A stretch of 64,000 nt of DNA. Source: Bradyrhizobium sp. 200 (GTDB lineage: Bacteria > Pseudomonadota > Alphaproteobacteria > Rhizobiales > Xanthobacteraceae). Every line of letters starts with the position of its first letter. The stretch's first letter is position 1. Below are positions 34,293-43,206 of the stretch, one piece after another. Below the pieces are notes generated by a model. That model was not told where the DNA came from. It did not search any database and saw only the letters and a list, made by a program, of their open reading frames with translations. The DNA lies in NCBI RefSeq assembly GCF_023100945.1, contig NZ_CP064689.1:5996001-6060000 (forward strand), read 5' to 3'. The position numbers and the translations under genes are program-made.

Positions 34293-35653
34293 AGCGCAGT
34301 CCCGGCCCGGCGCATATTGGCAATCGCCTGCTCCTGCGCGGCATTCATCGCAGCCGGCGCGGTGAGCTGCCCGGTCGCCACCTGCTCGAACGCCTTGTTC
34401 AGGACATCGCCCACGATCGGGAATTCCTTTACGGTGCGATAGGCCATGTAGTTCTCGCCCTTGGCAGGCAGCCCCAGCACTTCGAGATAGAGCGCGCCGA
34501 GGTCCTGGCCGTTGACGGTGTTGAGCTTGCGATATTCCTCGCTCTCGATCACGGATTTGCGGCAGACCGAGGAATGGCCGTGCTCCTTGACGAGCCGCAT
34601 CGAGATTTCCGGGCTGAGCGCCCATTTGATGAATTCCCACGCCGCTTTCTTGTTCTTGGCGTTCTTGGGAATGCCGAGGCCCTGGCTGTTGGCGGCCGGG
34701 AAATCGCGGACCGGGCCGGCCGGCATTCGCACGACGCGAGAGGTGTCCTTGACCTTGCTGTCCCCGGACATCAGGATCGGCGTGATCCACGCGCTGGAAT
34801 GAATGAAGATGTTGGAGCGGCCGGTCAGCAGGGCTTGCCGCGCCTGATCCTCGGTATAGGTCAGCACGCCCTTCGGCGCGTAGTTCTTCAACAGGTTCGC
34901 GTAGAATTCGATCGCCTGGATCGCTTGCGGCGAGTTCAGCGCCGGCATGATGTCGGTGGGCGGATTGCGGAAGATGTTGCCGCCAAAACCCTGGATGTAG
35001 GGCGGCAGGCACCAGTGATGAAGCTGAAAGCTGACGAGGCCGGTGACATTGTCGGTGCCGTTGATCGCAGCGCAGACCTCCTGCAGCTCGGCAAAGGTTT
35101 TTGGAATCTTCAGCCCCTTCTTCTCCATCAGGTCCATGCGGGAGAGGCCCATCACCATGGCGCCGCCTTCCCATGAATAGCCGTAGGTGGCGCCCTTGGC
35201 GTCGCGGTAAGGCACCTGCGCACCTTCGACGAAATCCTTTGGCTTCCATTCCGCCGGCGTCAGGTTGGAATCGCCGGTGAACTCGTCGAGATTGGCGAGC
35301 AGCCCCGCCGCGACCCAGCGCGAGGCGAGAATGAAAGTGACGTTGACGAAGTCGAAGGCCGAGCCGCCCGACGACAGTTCGAGATTGGCCTGCTGGTTGT
35401 AGACCGGAAACGCCGAGAGCTGCAGATCGACCTTCATGCCGGTCTGCGCCTCGAACTCGGGAATGTAGTTCTGCAGCAGGGTGAAGAAGCGGTGCTGGAA
35501 CGATGCGCCGCGCAGCGTGATGCCTGCAAAGGGCTTTGCCTGTGCGATGACCGGCATCGGAAATGCGGCCGCACCGAGCGTGGCGGCGCCGGCCTGAAGC
35601 AGCGTTCGGCGGCTGAGGCTTGCGGATTTATGGCCCGAATTCTTCTTGGTCAT
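34289..35653 (-). CDS. ABC transporter extracellular solute-binding protein (family 1)
   Basis: A 454-aa periplasmic binding protein. SLSRRTLLQAGAATLGAAAFP is a twin-arginine signal peptide, cleaved near VIAQAKP. The mature part has the family 1 pattern: ITLRGASFQHRFFTLLQNYIPEFE, later GYSWEGGAMVMGLSRMDLMEKKG and WEFIKWALSPEISMRLVKEHG. It should bind a sugar, polyol or similar polar solute. First gene of the operon SBP-MalF-MalG-AroE-like; divergent from a GntR regulator that probably controls it. Confidence 0.91.
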   Translation of the reverse strand: MTKKNSGHKSASLSRRTLLQAGAATLGAAAFPMPVIAQAKPFAGITLRGASFQHRFFTLLQNYIPEFEAQTGMKVDLQLSAFPVYNQQANLELSSGGSAFDFVNVTFILASRWVAAGLLANLDEFTGDSNLTPAEWKPKDFVEGAQVPYRDAKGATYGYSWEGGAMVMGLSRMDLMEKKGLKIPKTFAELQEVCAAINGTDNVTGLVSFQLHHWCLPPYIQGFGGNIFRNPPTDIMPALNSPQAIQAIEFYANLLKNYAPKGVLTYTEDQARQALLTGRSNIFIHSSAWITPILMSGDSKVKDTSRVVRMPAGPVRDFPAANSQGLGIPKNAKNKKAAWEFIKWALSPEISMRLVKEHGHSSVCRKSVIESEEYRKLNTVNGQDLGALYLEVLGLPAKGENYMAYRTVKEFPIVGDVLNKAFEQVATGQLTAPAAMNAAQEQAIANMRRAGTAL

Positions 35654-35749
35654 GGCGCCCTCCCTGACGAGCTTTTCGACAATATGACCGACATAAAATA
35701 GACTGTCAAAAGGAGGCTTCTCTCAAACTGGCTATTTTTGTGGTATGAA

Positions 35750-35779
35750 TTGACATCGCATCGCAATAAAGCAGACAAT
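35750..35779 (+). promoter_or_regulatory. Housekeeping-type promoter of the GntR gene
   Basis: TTGACA at 35750-35755 is a perfect -35 hexamer; GACAAT at 35774-35779, 18 nt further, matches four of six -10 positions. Transcription would begin near 35786, which excludes the longer in-frame TTG start at 35738 and supports a start at 35807. Confidence 0.45.
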
Positions 35780-35806
35780 ATTATTTCAAGGCTTGAGGGT
35801 CACGAT

Positions 35807-36565
35807 TTGCCCAGGGATGCCGAACTCCGCCAATCCAACACCCACGTCGCGCGCGAAATCGCCAAGCTGATCGTCTCCGGCGTCTGGCACGAGGGTTGGA
35901 CGCTGCCGCGCGAGATCGAGCTGGCCTCGCAATTTTGCGTCAGCCGTACCTCGATCCGGGAATCGCTCTCCGTCCTCAAGGCGAAGGGTTTGATCGCCGC
36001 GCGGCAAAAGGCCGGCACGCATGTGCGCGAGCGGATCAACTGGAACATGCTGGATGCGGAGCTTCTAGAGTGGACATGGGCGGAACGCCCGAGCGAGGAA
36101 TTCGCCCGGCAGCTCACGCAGGTGCGGCGGATCGTCGAGCCGGAGGCCTGCGCGATCTGCGCCGAGCGCGGCTCGGATGCCGATCTCGCGCGCATCGAAC
36201 GGGCCTATCGCGAGATGGACGCCGCCGGCATGGACAGCCGCGCCTATTCCAAACCCGACCTGCGCTTCCACCGCGGCATCCTGACGGCGACCGGCAATGA
36301 TTTTCTGGTCGCCTTCGGCGCGACGGTAGAGGCGGCGCTTCGGATGTCGTTCGATCTCTCGACGCTGAACCCGGGGGCACCGCGCAAGAGCCTGCCCTAT
36401 CATCGCGCCATCCTCGACGAGATATGGGCACGCAATCCCGATGGCGCGCGGCGCGCGATGCATCGCCTGATGGACCTGACCGAGCGCAATATCACCTCGG
36501 CCCTGTCACGCCGGCATGGCGAAGCGATGGCGGCAGCGGATGCCAGCCGTGAACACGACGCGTAA
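35807..36565 (+). CDS. FadR-subfamily GntR transcriptional regulator
   Basis: A 252-aa regulator. The winged helix-turn-helix is at about 8-68 (HVAREIAKLIVSGVWHEGWTL, LASQFCVSRTSIRESLSVLKAKG). The FCD ligand domain follows, with metal-binding type motifs PDLRFHRGILTATGNDFL and LPYHRAILDEI. The start is a TTG at 35807 with GAGGG 7 nt upstream, chosen because a promoter lies at 35750-35779. Divergent from the ABC operon, which it most likely represses until the sugar acid or similar ligand is present. Confidence 0.82.
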   Translation: MPRDAELRQSNTHVAREIAKLIVSGVWHEGWTLPREIELASQFCVSRTSIRESLSVLKAKGLIAARQKAGTHVRERINWNMLDAELLEWTWAERPSEEFARQLTQVRRIVEPEACAICAERGSDADLARIERAYREMDAAGMDSRAYSKPDLRFHRGILTATGNDFLVAFGATVEAALRMSFDLSTLNPGAPRKSLPYHRAILDEIWARNPDGARRAMHRLMDLTERNITSALSRRHGEAMAAADASREHDA

Positions 36566-36647
36566 CGGAACGGTCCTAAACGCTTGCTTTCCCTTGGTGT
36601 TGTGCGTTTCATTCCAGTCAAACATCAAGCGACCTCAGGAAACGCCC

Positions 36648-37721
36648 ATGCCCGCAAGAATCATCGGAATGATCGGCACCCAGCAGGAAGGCATCGCGGT
36701 TCACCTCATCAAGGGACAGATATCGCGGGAGTGGGTGATCGACTTCACCCGCCTGCACGAGCAGTGGAACTATGATTCTGTTCTCGTTGGATATTACGCT
36801 TCCGCCGCCGAAGGTTTTGCGATTGCGCTTTATGCAGCCGACCACACCGAGCGGATCAAGTTCCTGATCGCGCACCGGCCGGGATCGGTGGCGCCGGCGC
36901 TGGCGGCGCGGCAGGTCGCGACCTTCGACCAGCTCACGCAGGGCCGGATGGCGCTGCATATCATCGCCGGCACCAGCGACGCGGACCAGGCCAGCGAGGG
37001 CGACTTCCTGCCCAAGAACGACCGCTACCGCCGCGCCGGCGAATATCTCGAGGTGATGCGAAAGCTCTGGAGCAGCGACAGCCCGCTCGACCATCGCGGC
37101 GAGTTCTACCGTGTCGAGGGCGGCTACACCGACATCAAGCCGTATCAGCAGCCCTGCCCGCCACTGTTCTTCGGCGGTTCATCGGAGGGCGCGCTCGAGA
37201 TGGGCGCGAGGCATTGCGACGTGTTCGCGGTCTTTGGCGAGCCGCTCAAGGAGACGCGGGAGCGGATCCAGGATTTCCGCCGACGCGCCGCAGCCTTCGG
37301 GCGCAGCGTCGGCTTCAACATGTCGCTGCGGCCAATCATGGCGGACAGCGAGGGCGCGGCGTGGGACAAGGCCAACACCCTGCTGGCGGATGTCGAGCGC
37401 AAGACCGGCGCCGCGCCGCAGCCGACCAACCATTCCGCCGAACGCCTGCTCGGCTACGCCGCGCGCGGCGACGTCCACGACGAGCGGCTATGGATGGGGA
37501 TCGCGCGCGCCACCGGGGCACCCGGCAATACGTCGTGCCTGGTCGGAACGCCCGAACAGATCGCGGCAGCGGTGCTGGAATATTACCGGCTCGGCATTCA
37601 TTCCTTCCTGCTGCGCGGCTTTGAGAATCCGCACGACACGATGGCGATCGGCCGCGACCTCATTCCACTCATTAAGGCAGGCGCGCTTGCGATCGACCAG
37701 CAGGCCGAAGCGGCCGAATAA
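36648..37721 (+). CDS. LLM-class flavin-dependent monooxygenase, SsuD-like
   Basis: A 357-aa TIM-barrel flavin enzyme of the alkanesulfonate monooxygenase group: LIAHRPGSVAPALAARQVAT, GRMALHIIAGTSDADQ (FMN-site strand), GDFLPKNDRYRRAGEYLEVM and PPLFFGGSSEGALE. These use FMNH2 from a separate reductase to cleave C-S bonds or oxidise other small organics. ATG 36648 is preferred to an upstream start that would overlap the GntR gene. A quinone oxidoreductase gene follows after 84 nt. Substrate unknown. Confidence 0.89.
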   Translation: MPARIIGMIGTQQEGIAVHLIKGQISREWVIDFTRLHEQWNYDSVLVGYYASAAEGFAIALYAADHTERIKFLIAHRPGSVAPALAARQVATFDQLTQGRMALHIIAGTSDADQASEGDFLPKNDRYRRAGEYLEVMRKLWSSDSPLDHRGEFYRVEGGYTDIKPYQQPCPPLFFGGSSEGALEMGARHCDVFAVFGEPLKETRERIQDFRRRAAAFGRSVGFNMSLRPIMADSEGAAWDKANTLLADVERKTGAAPQPTNHSAERLLGYAARGDVHDERLWMGIARATGAPGNTSCLVGTPEQIAAAVLEYYRLGIHSFLLRGFENPHDTMAIGRDLIPLIKAGALAIDQQAEAAE

Positions 37722-37805
37722 GACTTCACGCAAAGAATTGCAGACACCTCAAGATGCCCGCGTAATGCATTGGAGCCCAAGAAGAAAACGCATGAAAGAA
37801 ATTGC

Positions 37806-38783
37806 ATGAAGGCCGTGGTTGTCGAGAATTACGATTCGATCGACGGCATCTCGATCAAGGAGATCGATACGCCCGGCATTTCCAGAGGCGAGGTCCGTGT
37901 CAAGGTCGGCGCCGCGGCGGTCGGCTTCGTCGACGGCTTGAAGGTGCAAGGGCTCTACCAGACCAAGGACCCGCTGCCGTTCGTGCCGGGCACCGAGTTT
38001 GCCGGCACGGTCGATGCTGTGGCTGACGACGTCACCGCGTTCAAGCCGGGCGTACCCGTGATCGGCATGACCCGGTCCGGCGCGCTTGCCGAATACATCT
38101 CGGTACCGTCGGCGGCGCTCAAGCACCTGCCGCCGCAGGTTCCCTTCGAGGCCGGCGCATCGTTTCAGGCCAACTATCTCACCGGGCTTTACGCGCTGGA
38201 TGCCCGCGCGTCACTCCGCGCCGGCGAAATACTGCTGGTGCTGGGCGCGGCAGGCGGCGTCGGTGTCGCCGCCATTCAGATCGGCAAGCTGATGGGCGCG
38301 CGGGTGATCGCCGCCGCCTCGACGGCGGAGAAGCGCGCCTTCGCGGTGCAGTTCGGCGCCGATCAGACCATCGACTACACCAAGCCAGACTGGCGGGATA
38401 CGCTGAAGGAATTGACCGGCGGACATGGGCCGGACGTGATTTTCGACCCCGTCGGCGGCGAAGTCGCGTTGCAGGCGTTTCGCTCGATTGCCTGGCGCGG
38501 ACGGCATCTGGTGGTCGGATTCGCCTCGGGCACCATTCCGGCGCTGGCGTTCAACCTGCCGCTGCTCAAGGGCGGCGCGCTGCTCGGCGTCGATCTCGCC
38601 CAGATCCAGAAGCGGGAGCCGGAGACTCACGCCCGCCTGATCGCACAATTGTTCGACTGGCTGGCATCGGGCAGATTGCAGCCCGTGGTCGGCAAGATCG
38701 TGCCGTTCGAGAATTTCCGCGAGGCTTTCAAGACCATGCAGTCGCGCTCGGCGCTCGGGAAGATGATCGTCAAATTCGGCTGA
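37806..38783 (+). CDS. NADPH:quinone oxidoreductase-family (zinc-less MDR) protein
   Basis: A 325-aa medium-chain dehydrogenase/reductase of the quinone oxidoreductase type. The catalytic N-terminal domain reads YDSIDGISIKEIDTPGISRGEV and FVPGTEFAGTVDAVADDV. The Rossmann motif is LVLGAAGGVGVAAIQIGKLMGARVI near 148-170. No structural or catalytic zinc ligands are present. It lies between the flavin monooxygenase and the DUF2889 gene, all on the plus strand. It could reduce an enone intermediate or supply reduced quinone; exact role unknown. Confidence 0.88.
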   Translation: MKAVVVENYDSIDGISIKEIDTPGISRGEVRVKVGAAAVGFVDGLKVQGLYQTKDPLPFVPGTEFAGTVDAVADDVTAFKPGVPVIGMTRSGALAEYISVPSAALKHLPPQVPFEAGASFQANYLTGLYALDARASLRAGEILLVLGAAGGVGVAAIQIGKLMGARVIAAASTAEKRAFAVQFGADQTIDYTKPDWRDTLKELTGGHGPDVIFDPVGGEVALQAFRSIAWRGRHLVVGFASGTIPALAFNLPLLKGGALLGVDLAQIQKREPETHARLIAQLFDWLASGRLQPVVGKIVPFENFREAFKTMQSRSALGKMIVKFG

Positions 38784-38812
38784 AGCGATGCGCCGATTCA
38801 GGATACGAACTG

Positions 38813-39403
38813 ATGCCTCTGGGAAATAACGATAAATGGCGCCGCCATATGCATACGCGGTCGGTTCAATGCGACGGCTTTCTGCGCGACGACGGACTCT
38901 GGGAAGTCGAGGCGTGGCTGCGCGACACAAAACCCTTCGCCCAGCGCGCCGATCGTTTTCGCGGCGAACTGAACCCGGGCGATCCCGTGCACGATATCGG
39001 CCTGCGGCTCGCAATCGACGATGGCATGACCATCCGCGAAGCCGAAGCCATGATGCGCGCGACGCCCTACCCCACCTGTATAGAGGTCGAACCGATCCTT
39101 GAGCGCCTGATCGGCGAGCGCATCGGTCCGGGCTGGCGCGAAACGGTGCGGCGGAAGATCGGCCGGCTGGAAACCTGCACGCATATGATGGAACTGCTCG
39201 GCCCTGCCGTGACCACGCTGTACCAGACCATGTCCTACGGCAAGAAGCCGCAAGGCCGCGACACGCTGGAGAACCAGCAAAGCTCCGGCGAGCGCCCGTT
39301 CTTCATCGGCGGCTGCCATTCCTGGCGCACCGACGGCCCCGTCGTCGCCGCGATGTTTCCGCAGTTCGCGACCAAGCCGGCTGCGAAGGACGCAAAGGAT
39401 TAG
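38813..39403 (+). CDS. DUF2889 family protein
   Basis: A 196-aa cytoplasmic protein. HMHTRSVQCDGFLRDDGLWEVE followed by AWLRDTKPFAQRADRFRGEL and later GRLETCTHMMELLGPAVTTLYQ are the conserved blocks of DUF2889. CDG, TCTHM and the histidines are candidate ligands. Its function is not established. In my recollection, members often sit beside genes for aromatic or hydroxy-acid catabolism. Here it follows the quinone oxidoreductase by 29 nt. Confidence 0.84.
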   Translation: MPLGNNDKWRRHMHTRSVQCDGFLRDDGLWEVEAWLRDTKPFAQRADRFRGELNPGDPVHDIGLRLAIDDGMTIREAEAMMRATPYPTCIEVEPILERLIGERIGPGWRETVRRKIGRLETCTHMMELLGPAVTTLYQTMSYGKKPQGRDTLENQQSSGERPFFIGGCHSWRTDGPVVAAMFPQFATKPAAKDAKD

Positions 39404-39518
39404 GCGGCTCAGGCCACAGACTCATAAATCCGGATTCGCAAAGCGGCCTCGCCTTTCCGCATAGTTGCGCCGCAGAATGCGCAGGTAAGTCTGCCCGATC
39501 GGCAAGGAAGGAAAATCC

Positions 39519-40514
39519 ATGTACCAGATGTTATGCGTCCTGGTGGCGACGATCGCCTATGGAACAGCGACCGGCCACTGCCAAGGCGCTCAAGCGGGCA
39601 TGACCGCTGTCACGTTTCAATCCTCCACCTACAGCGACATGCGCCAGCTCTTAGCGCGCGAGGCCACGACCGGAGCGGTGACGGTTAAGGCCGATCTCGG
39701 CTTTCCCGAACAGGTCAGGGATCGCTATCCCGCCGTCATCGTCGTTCACTCCATGGCCGGCTATCGTGACGCCAACGAAGGCTATGCCGCGGGCGAACTG
39801 CGCAAGGCAGGCTTCGCCACATTGACCTACGACAGTTTTGCCGCGCGCGGGACCACGGGCGCGGCCTTGCAGGGATCATCAGGTTATCTGCCGATTGGCG
39901 TTGCCGACGCATACGCCGCGCTGCGGCTTCTTTCGAGCGAGCCCCGGATCGACGCCGACCACATTGCCATCATCGGATTCTCGTACGGCGCTGAGGTGGC
40001 GCATCTCGCGGCATTCGAGACGTTGCGATCGGCGCTCAATCCTGGACCGAGCCGGTTTGCCGCCCACGTCGCGTTCTATCCCGGCGGAAATTTCGGTGTG
40101 TTCGCCGAACCCGGCGCCTATACCGGCGCGCCGGTGCTGATGCTGCTCGGCGAAAAAGACGACAATTTACCGGTAACAAAGATCGAGAGTTATCTGGCCT
40201 ACGCGCGCGCCGCGGGGGCTCCGGCTCCGATCGAAAGCGTGATCTACCCGGGCGCCTACCATGCATGGACGGTTCCCGACCTCACCACGCAGTTCTACCC
40301 GAACTTGGTCAGCACGAAAAAATGTCCGCTCATCCTCCTTGGGCCAAAGCGGGTGGCGCTGCTCATCGACGGCGAAACCAAGCCGTTCGACCCCGCCACC
40401 TTCGGTGCGTGCGTCGCTGCAGCGCCCGGCTATTGGATGGGATTTGATGCGGCGGTTCGCGCCCAATCGATTACTGACGCGGTTCGGTTCCTTGAACGAA
40501 GCTTGCGACCGTAA
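39519..40514 (+). CDS. Exported dienelactone hydrolase-like alpha/beta hydrolase
   Basis: A 331-aa protein with a short export signal (MYQMLCVLVATIAYGTATGH, cleavage near GAQA). The hydrolase core has YPAVIVVHSMAGYRDANEGYA (oxyanion region), the nucleophile elbow IIGFSYGAEVAH with serine where classical dienelactone hydrolases have cysteine, LMLLGEKDDNLP (acid) and PGAYHAWTV (His). It probably acts on esters or lactones in the periplasm. A strong ribosome binding site (AAGGAAGGAA) precedes the ATG. Confidence 0.82.
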   Translation: MYQMLCVLVATIAYGTATGHCQGAQAGMTAVTFQSSTYSDMRQLLAREATTGAVTVKADLGFPEQVRDRYPAVIVVHSMAGYRDANEGYAAGELRKAGFATLTYDSFAARGTTGAALQGSSGYLPIGVADAYAALRLLSSEPRIDADHIAIIGFSYGAEVAHLAAFETLRSALNPGPSRFAAHVAFYPGGNFGVFAEPGAYTGAPVLMLLGEKDDNLPVTKIESYLAYARAAGAPAPIESVIYPGAYHAWTVPDLTTQFYPNLVSTKKCPLILLGPKRVALLIDGETKPFDPATFGACVAAAPGYWMGFDAAVRAQSITDAVRFLERSLRP

Positions 40515-40524
40515 GGTCGGTGGA

Positions 40525-41826
40525 TCAACGTCCTTCTTTCGTGGTCTGTGCCAAATGCTTGCGATGGGCGCGATCGTAGATCGCAAACGCCGCGGCCAGT
40601 GCGCATCCGGCGATGATACCGACGGTCAGGTCCTCGATCAGCGTTAGGCCGAAGGTCGCGATCAGCACGCAAGCCGGGCGCCAGTCGTGCAGCAGGCGAG
40701 AAAATTCCTCCTTCTCGGCCATGTTCCAGCACACCACCACCAGCACGCCGGCCAGCGCCGACAGCGGAACGAAGCGCGCCAAGGGTGCTGCGACGATCAT
40801 GAACAACAGCACAAAGAGCGCATGTAGCATGCCGGAGACCGGGCTGCACGCACCGGCCCGGATATTGGTGGCCGTACGCGCGATCGTGCCGGTCACGCTG
40901 ATACCGCCGAAGACGGCGGAGGCTATATTGGCGATGCCTTGCGCCACCACCTCCATATTGTAGCGATGCTTGCGCCCGGTCATGCCGTCGGCGACCTTTG
41001 CAGACAACAGGCTTTCGACTGCGCCGAGCAGCGTGAAGGAGAGCGCCGCCGGCAACACGTCAAGAACGGTTGCGTAAGACATCGCCGGCAGGCGCGGCCC
41101 CGGCAAACCGTCCGGAAGCTGGCCAAAACGGCTGCCGATCGTCTCCAGCGGCAGATGGAACAGCCAGGCGGCAACCGAAGCCAGGACGACCGCGATCAGC
41201 ATTCCCGGCCAGTTTGGCACGAGGCGCCGCAACAGGAAGATCAACGCGGCCGAGCCAACGCCTATGGCGAGCGCCGCAGGATTGAGCGTTGGCAACGCTT
41301 GGCCGAGCACGGCAAGCTTTGGCAACAACGGCCCCGGTTCGGCGGCAGGCAGTTTCAGGCCGCCGAGATCCCTGAGTTGGCTGGCAAAGATCGTGACCGC
41401 AATGCCGCAGGTGAAACCGACGGTCACCGCATGGGGAATATAACGGATCAGCGCGCCGAGCCTCAAAAGGCCGATCAGCGTCAGCATGAAACCCGAGATG
41501 AAAACCGTCAGCAACAGTCCTTCGAGGCCGAACCTCGCCACGGTGGCCGCCACGAGGACGATGAACGCGCCGGCGGGACCGCCGATCTGATAGCGGCTGC
41601 CGCCCAGCGCCGATACTAAAAAGCCGCCGATAACGGCGGCGTACAACCCCCGCTCGGGCGATACGCCCGAGGCGACGGCGATCGCCATCGAGAGCGGCAG
41701 CGCGACAATCGCAACCGTCAGGGCCGCCAGCACGTCCTTTCGAAAGCTGGCGAGACCGTAACCTTCCGACAGAACGGTCACGAGCTTGGGGCGGTAATGA
41801 TGAGCGCTGGCGGAGCCGTCAGGCAT
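40525..41826 (-). CDS. SulP-family anion transporter lacking a STAS domain
   Basis: A 433-aa membrane protein with about 12-13 helices of the SulP fold: LTVAIVALPLSMAIAVASGVSPERGLYAAVIGGFLVSALG, GGPAGAFIVLV, and IPHAVTVGFTCGIAVTI. Typical family members are 500-600 aa with a cytoplasmic STAS domain; this one stops right after the last helix (IYDRAHRKHLAQTTKEGR). The transported anion (sulfate, bicarbonate, dicarboxylate) cannot be read. Stands alone, convergent with the hydrolase gene. Confidence 0.88.
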   Translation of the reverse strand: MPDGSASAHHYRPKLVTVLSEGYGLASFRKDVLAALTVAIVALPLSMAIAVASGVSPERGLYAAVIGGFLVSALGGSRYQIGGPAGAFIVLVAATVARFGLEGLLLTVFISGFMLTLIGLLRLGALIRYIPHAVTVGFTCGIAVTIFASQLRDLGGLKLPAAEPGPLLPKLAVLGQALPTLNPAALAIGVGSAALIFLLRRLVPNWPGMLIAVVLASVAAWLFHLPLETIGSRFGQLPDGLPGPRLPAMSYATVLDVLPAALSFTLLGAVESLLSAKVADGMTGRKHRYNMEVVAQGIANIASAVFGGISVTGTIARTATNIRAGACSPVSGMLHALFVLLFMIVAAPLARFVPLSALAGVLVVVCWNMAEKEEFSRLLHDWRPACVLIATFGLTLIEDLTVGIIAGCALAAAFAIYDRAHRKHLAQTTKEGR

Positions 41827-42267
41827 TGCGGGTTAACCGATCAGGGATTCGCAGATTATAGCGAAGGGCCAGAGGCGGAACCAGAAAAACTCCCCTGCAT
41901 AGCAACGGCGCGAAAACGAGCACCCCGTAAAATAGCGGGGCATCGGTAGGCCTCGGCATTACCAGAGGTTGCGATGATCTTCGCCATCGCCGCGCGTGAT
42001 CAGGCAGCAGTCACAACTGGCGCGAATGCGCTTGATCCCGTGAGACGAAATTCTCGCATTGCGAAACGTCATCGCAGCGTGACGCGCAAAAGGACGCAGC
42101 GGAAGCGGATTGGCAGATTGGGCGTGACGCCGCATCGGACAGGTGTCACTATCAGGAAGACAACAAAAGCCGCGCACGTCGGACGAAGCGCGGCTGCCAA
42201 GGGGGAAACAAAAGCGTCGACGTAGGCGCATACGCCTCCTTTGGCCTAACCGGTCCGTTGGCGTCGC
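41827..42267. other. 441-nt region without a recognised gene
   Basis: The region lies upstream of both the SulP gene (minus) and the second peptide ABC operon (plus) and should contain both promoters. A small hairpin (CCCCG 41923-41927, CGGGG 41936-41940) and an 8-bp hairpin (42168-42195) are present. A 37-codon minus-strand frame (42072 to 41959) ending in CCLITRGDGEDHRNLW and an 83-codon plus-strand frame exist. Neither has a ribosome binding site or known relatives that I recognise. Confidence 0.45.
42168..42195 (+). promoter_or_regulatory. 8-bp hairpin upstream of the second peptide ABC operon
   Basis: AGCCGCGC at 42168-42175 pairs perfectly with GCGCGGCT at 42188-42195 over a 12-nt loop. 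It lies 72 nt before the first permease gene and is A-rich on both flanks. It could be an attenuator, leader hairpin or terminator of an unknown short transcript. Confidence 0.3.
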
Positions 42268-43206
42268 ATGGGACAACAGATTGTCCATCGTCTGCTGATT
42301 TCGTTCCCCGCCTTGCTCGGGGTTCTCTTCCTCTGCTTTTGCCTGCTGCAGGTCGTGCCCGCCGATCCGGCGATGATCATCGCCGGGCCCGATGCCAAGG
42401 CTGAGACCATCGCCGCCATCCGTCAGGAACTCGGTCTCGACAGATCGATCCCGGTGCAGTTCTTCGAATACATCCTGCGTGTGCTGCGCGGGGATCTCGG
42501 CCGCTCCATCATCTCCAATCGGATGGTCAGCGAGGAACTGGCGATGACCATCGGGCCGACGATCGAGCTGATGCTCGGCGGCATGCTGCTCGCCGTGCCG
42601 ATCGGGCTCGCGCTCGGAACGCTGGCAGCCGTCAATCGCGGCCGCCTCACCGATCGCATCATCATGGCGTGTTCGGTGGCGGGTGTGTCGATGCCGGTAT
42701 TCTTTATCGGCCTGATCCTGATCCAGTTTGTCGGATTCAAATGGGCGCTGTTGCCGTTCACCGGCCGCACCGGGCCGGTATGGGACGGCGGTTTGCCGAG
42801 CCTGATTCTGCCGGCGCTGACGCTGGGCGCGGTGCTGATCGGCCCGATCGCGCGCCTGACGCGCACCGCGGTGCTCGAAGTGCTCGGCGCGGATTTCGTG
42901 CGCACGGCGCGCGCCAAGGGGCTGCGCGAGCGGGTGGTGATCATCCATCACGCGCTGCGCAACGCCATGATTCCCGTCGTCACCCTGATCGGGCTGCAGG
43001 CGGCGTTCCTGCTCGGCGGCGCCGTCGTCACGGAGACCATGTTCTCGTGGCCCGGCGTCGGCCGGCTCGCCGTCGGCGCCATCGTCTCCAGCGATTTTCC
43101 GACCGCGCAGGGCGCGATCATGATTCTCGCCATCGCCTTTCTGTCGATCAATCTCGTGGTCGACGTGCTCTACGTCTATCTCGATCCGAGGGTGCAGCGA
43201 AGATGA
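42268..43206 (+). CDS. Peptide-type ABC transporter permease, DppB family
   Basis: A 312-aa permease with the DppB layout: N-terminal helix FPALLGVLFLCFCLLQVVPADP, then GPDAKAETIAAIRQELGLDRSIP, RGDLGRSI, and the coupling loop FVRTARAKGLRERVVIIHHALRNAMIP near 211-237. First gene of a six-gene operon (two permeases, two binding proteins, two ATPases). No strong ribosome binding site precedes ATG 42268. Confidence 0.92.
   Translation: MGQQIVHRLLISFPALLGVLFLCFCLLQVVPADPAMIIAGPDAKAETIAAIRQELGLDRSIPVQFFEYILRVLRGDLGRSIISNRMVSEELAMTIGPTIELMLGGMLLAVPIGLALGTLAAVNRGRLTDRIIMACSVAGVSMPVFFIGLILIQFVGFKWALLPFTGRTGPVWDGGLPSLILPALTLGAVLIGPIARLTRTAVLEVLGADFVRTARAKGLRERVVIIHHALRNAMIPVVTLIGLQAAFLLGGAVVTETMFSWPGVGRLAVGAIVSSDFPTAQGAIMILAIAFLSINLVVDVLYVYLDPRVQRR

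Noticed and set aside
32557..34344. Apparent long permease of 595 residues
   Set aside because: The first half is a shadow frame of the MalF-like gene. The true MalG-like gene starts at ATG 33396.
33393..35249. Apparent fusion of the binding protein region with the MalF permease
   Set aside because: The N-terminal 300 residues are an out-of-frame reading of the binding-protein gene; the permease proper starts at the TTG at 34292.
41974..42225. 83-codon plus-strand frame upstream of the second ABC operon
   Set aside because: Lys/Arg/Thr-rich composition without motifs, no ribosome binding site, and it spans a hairpin at 42168-42195.
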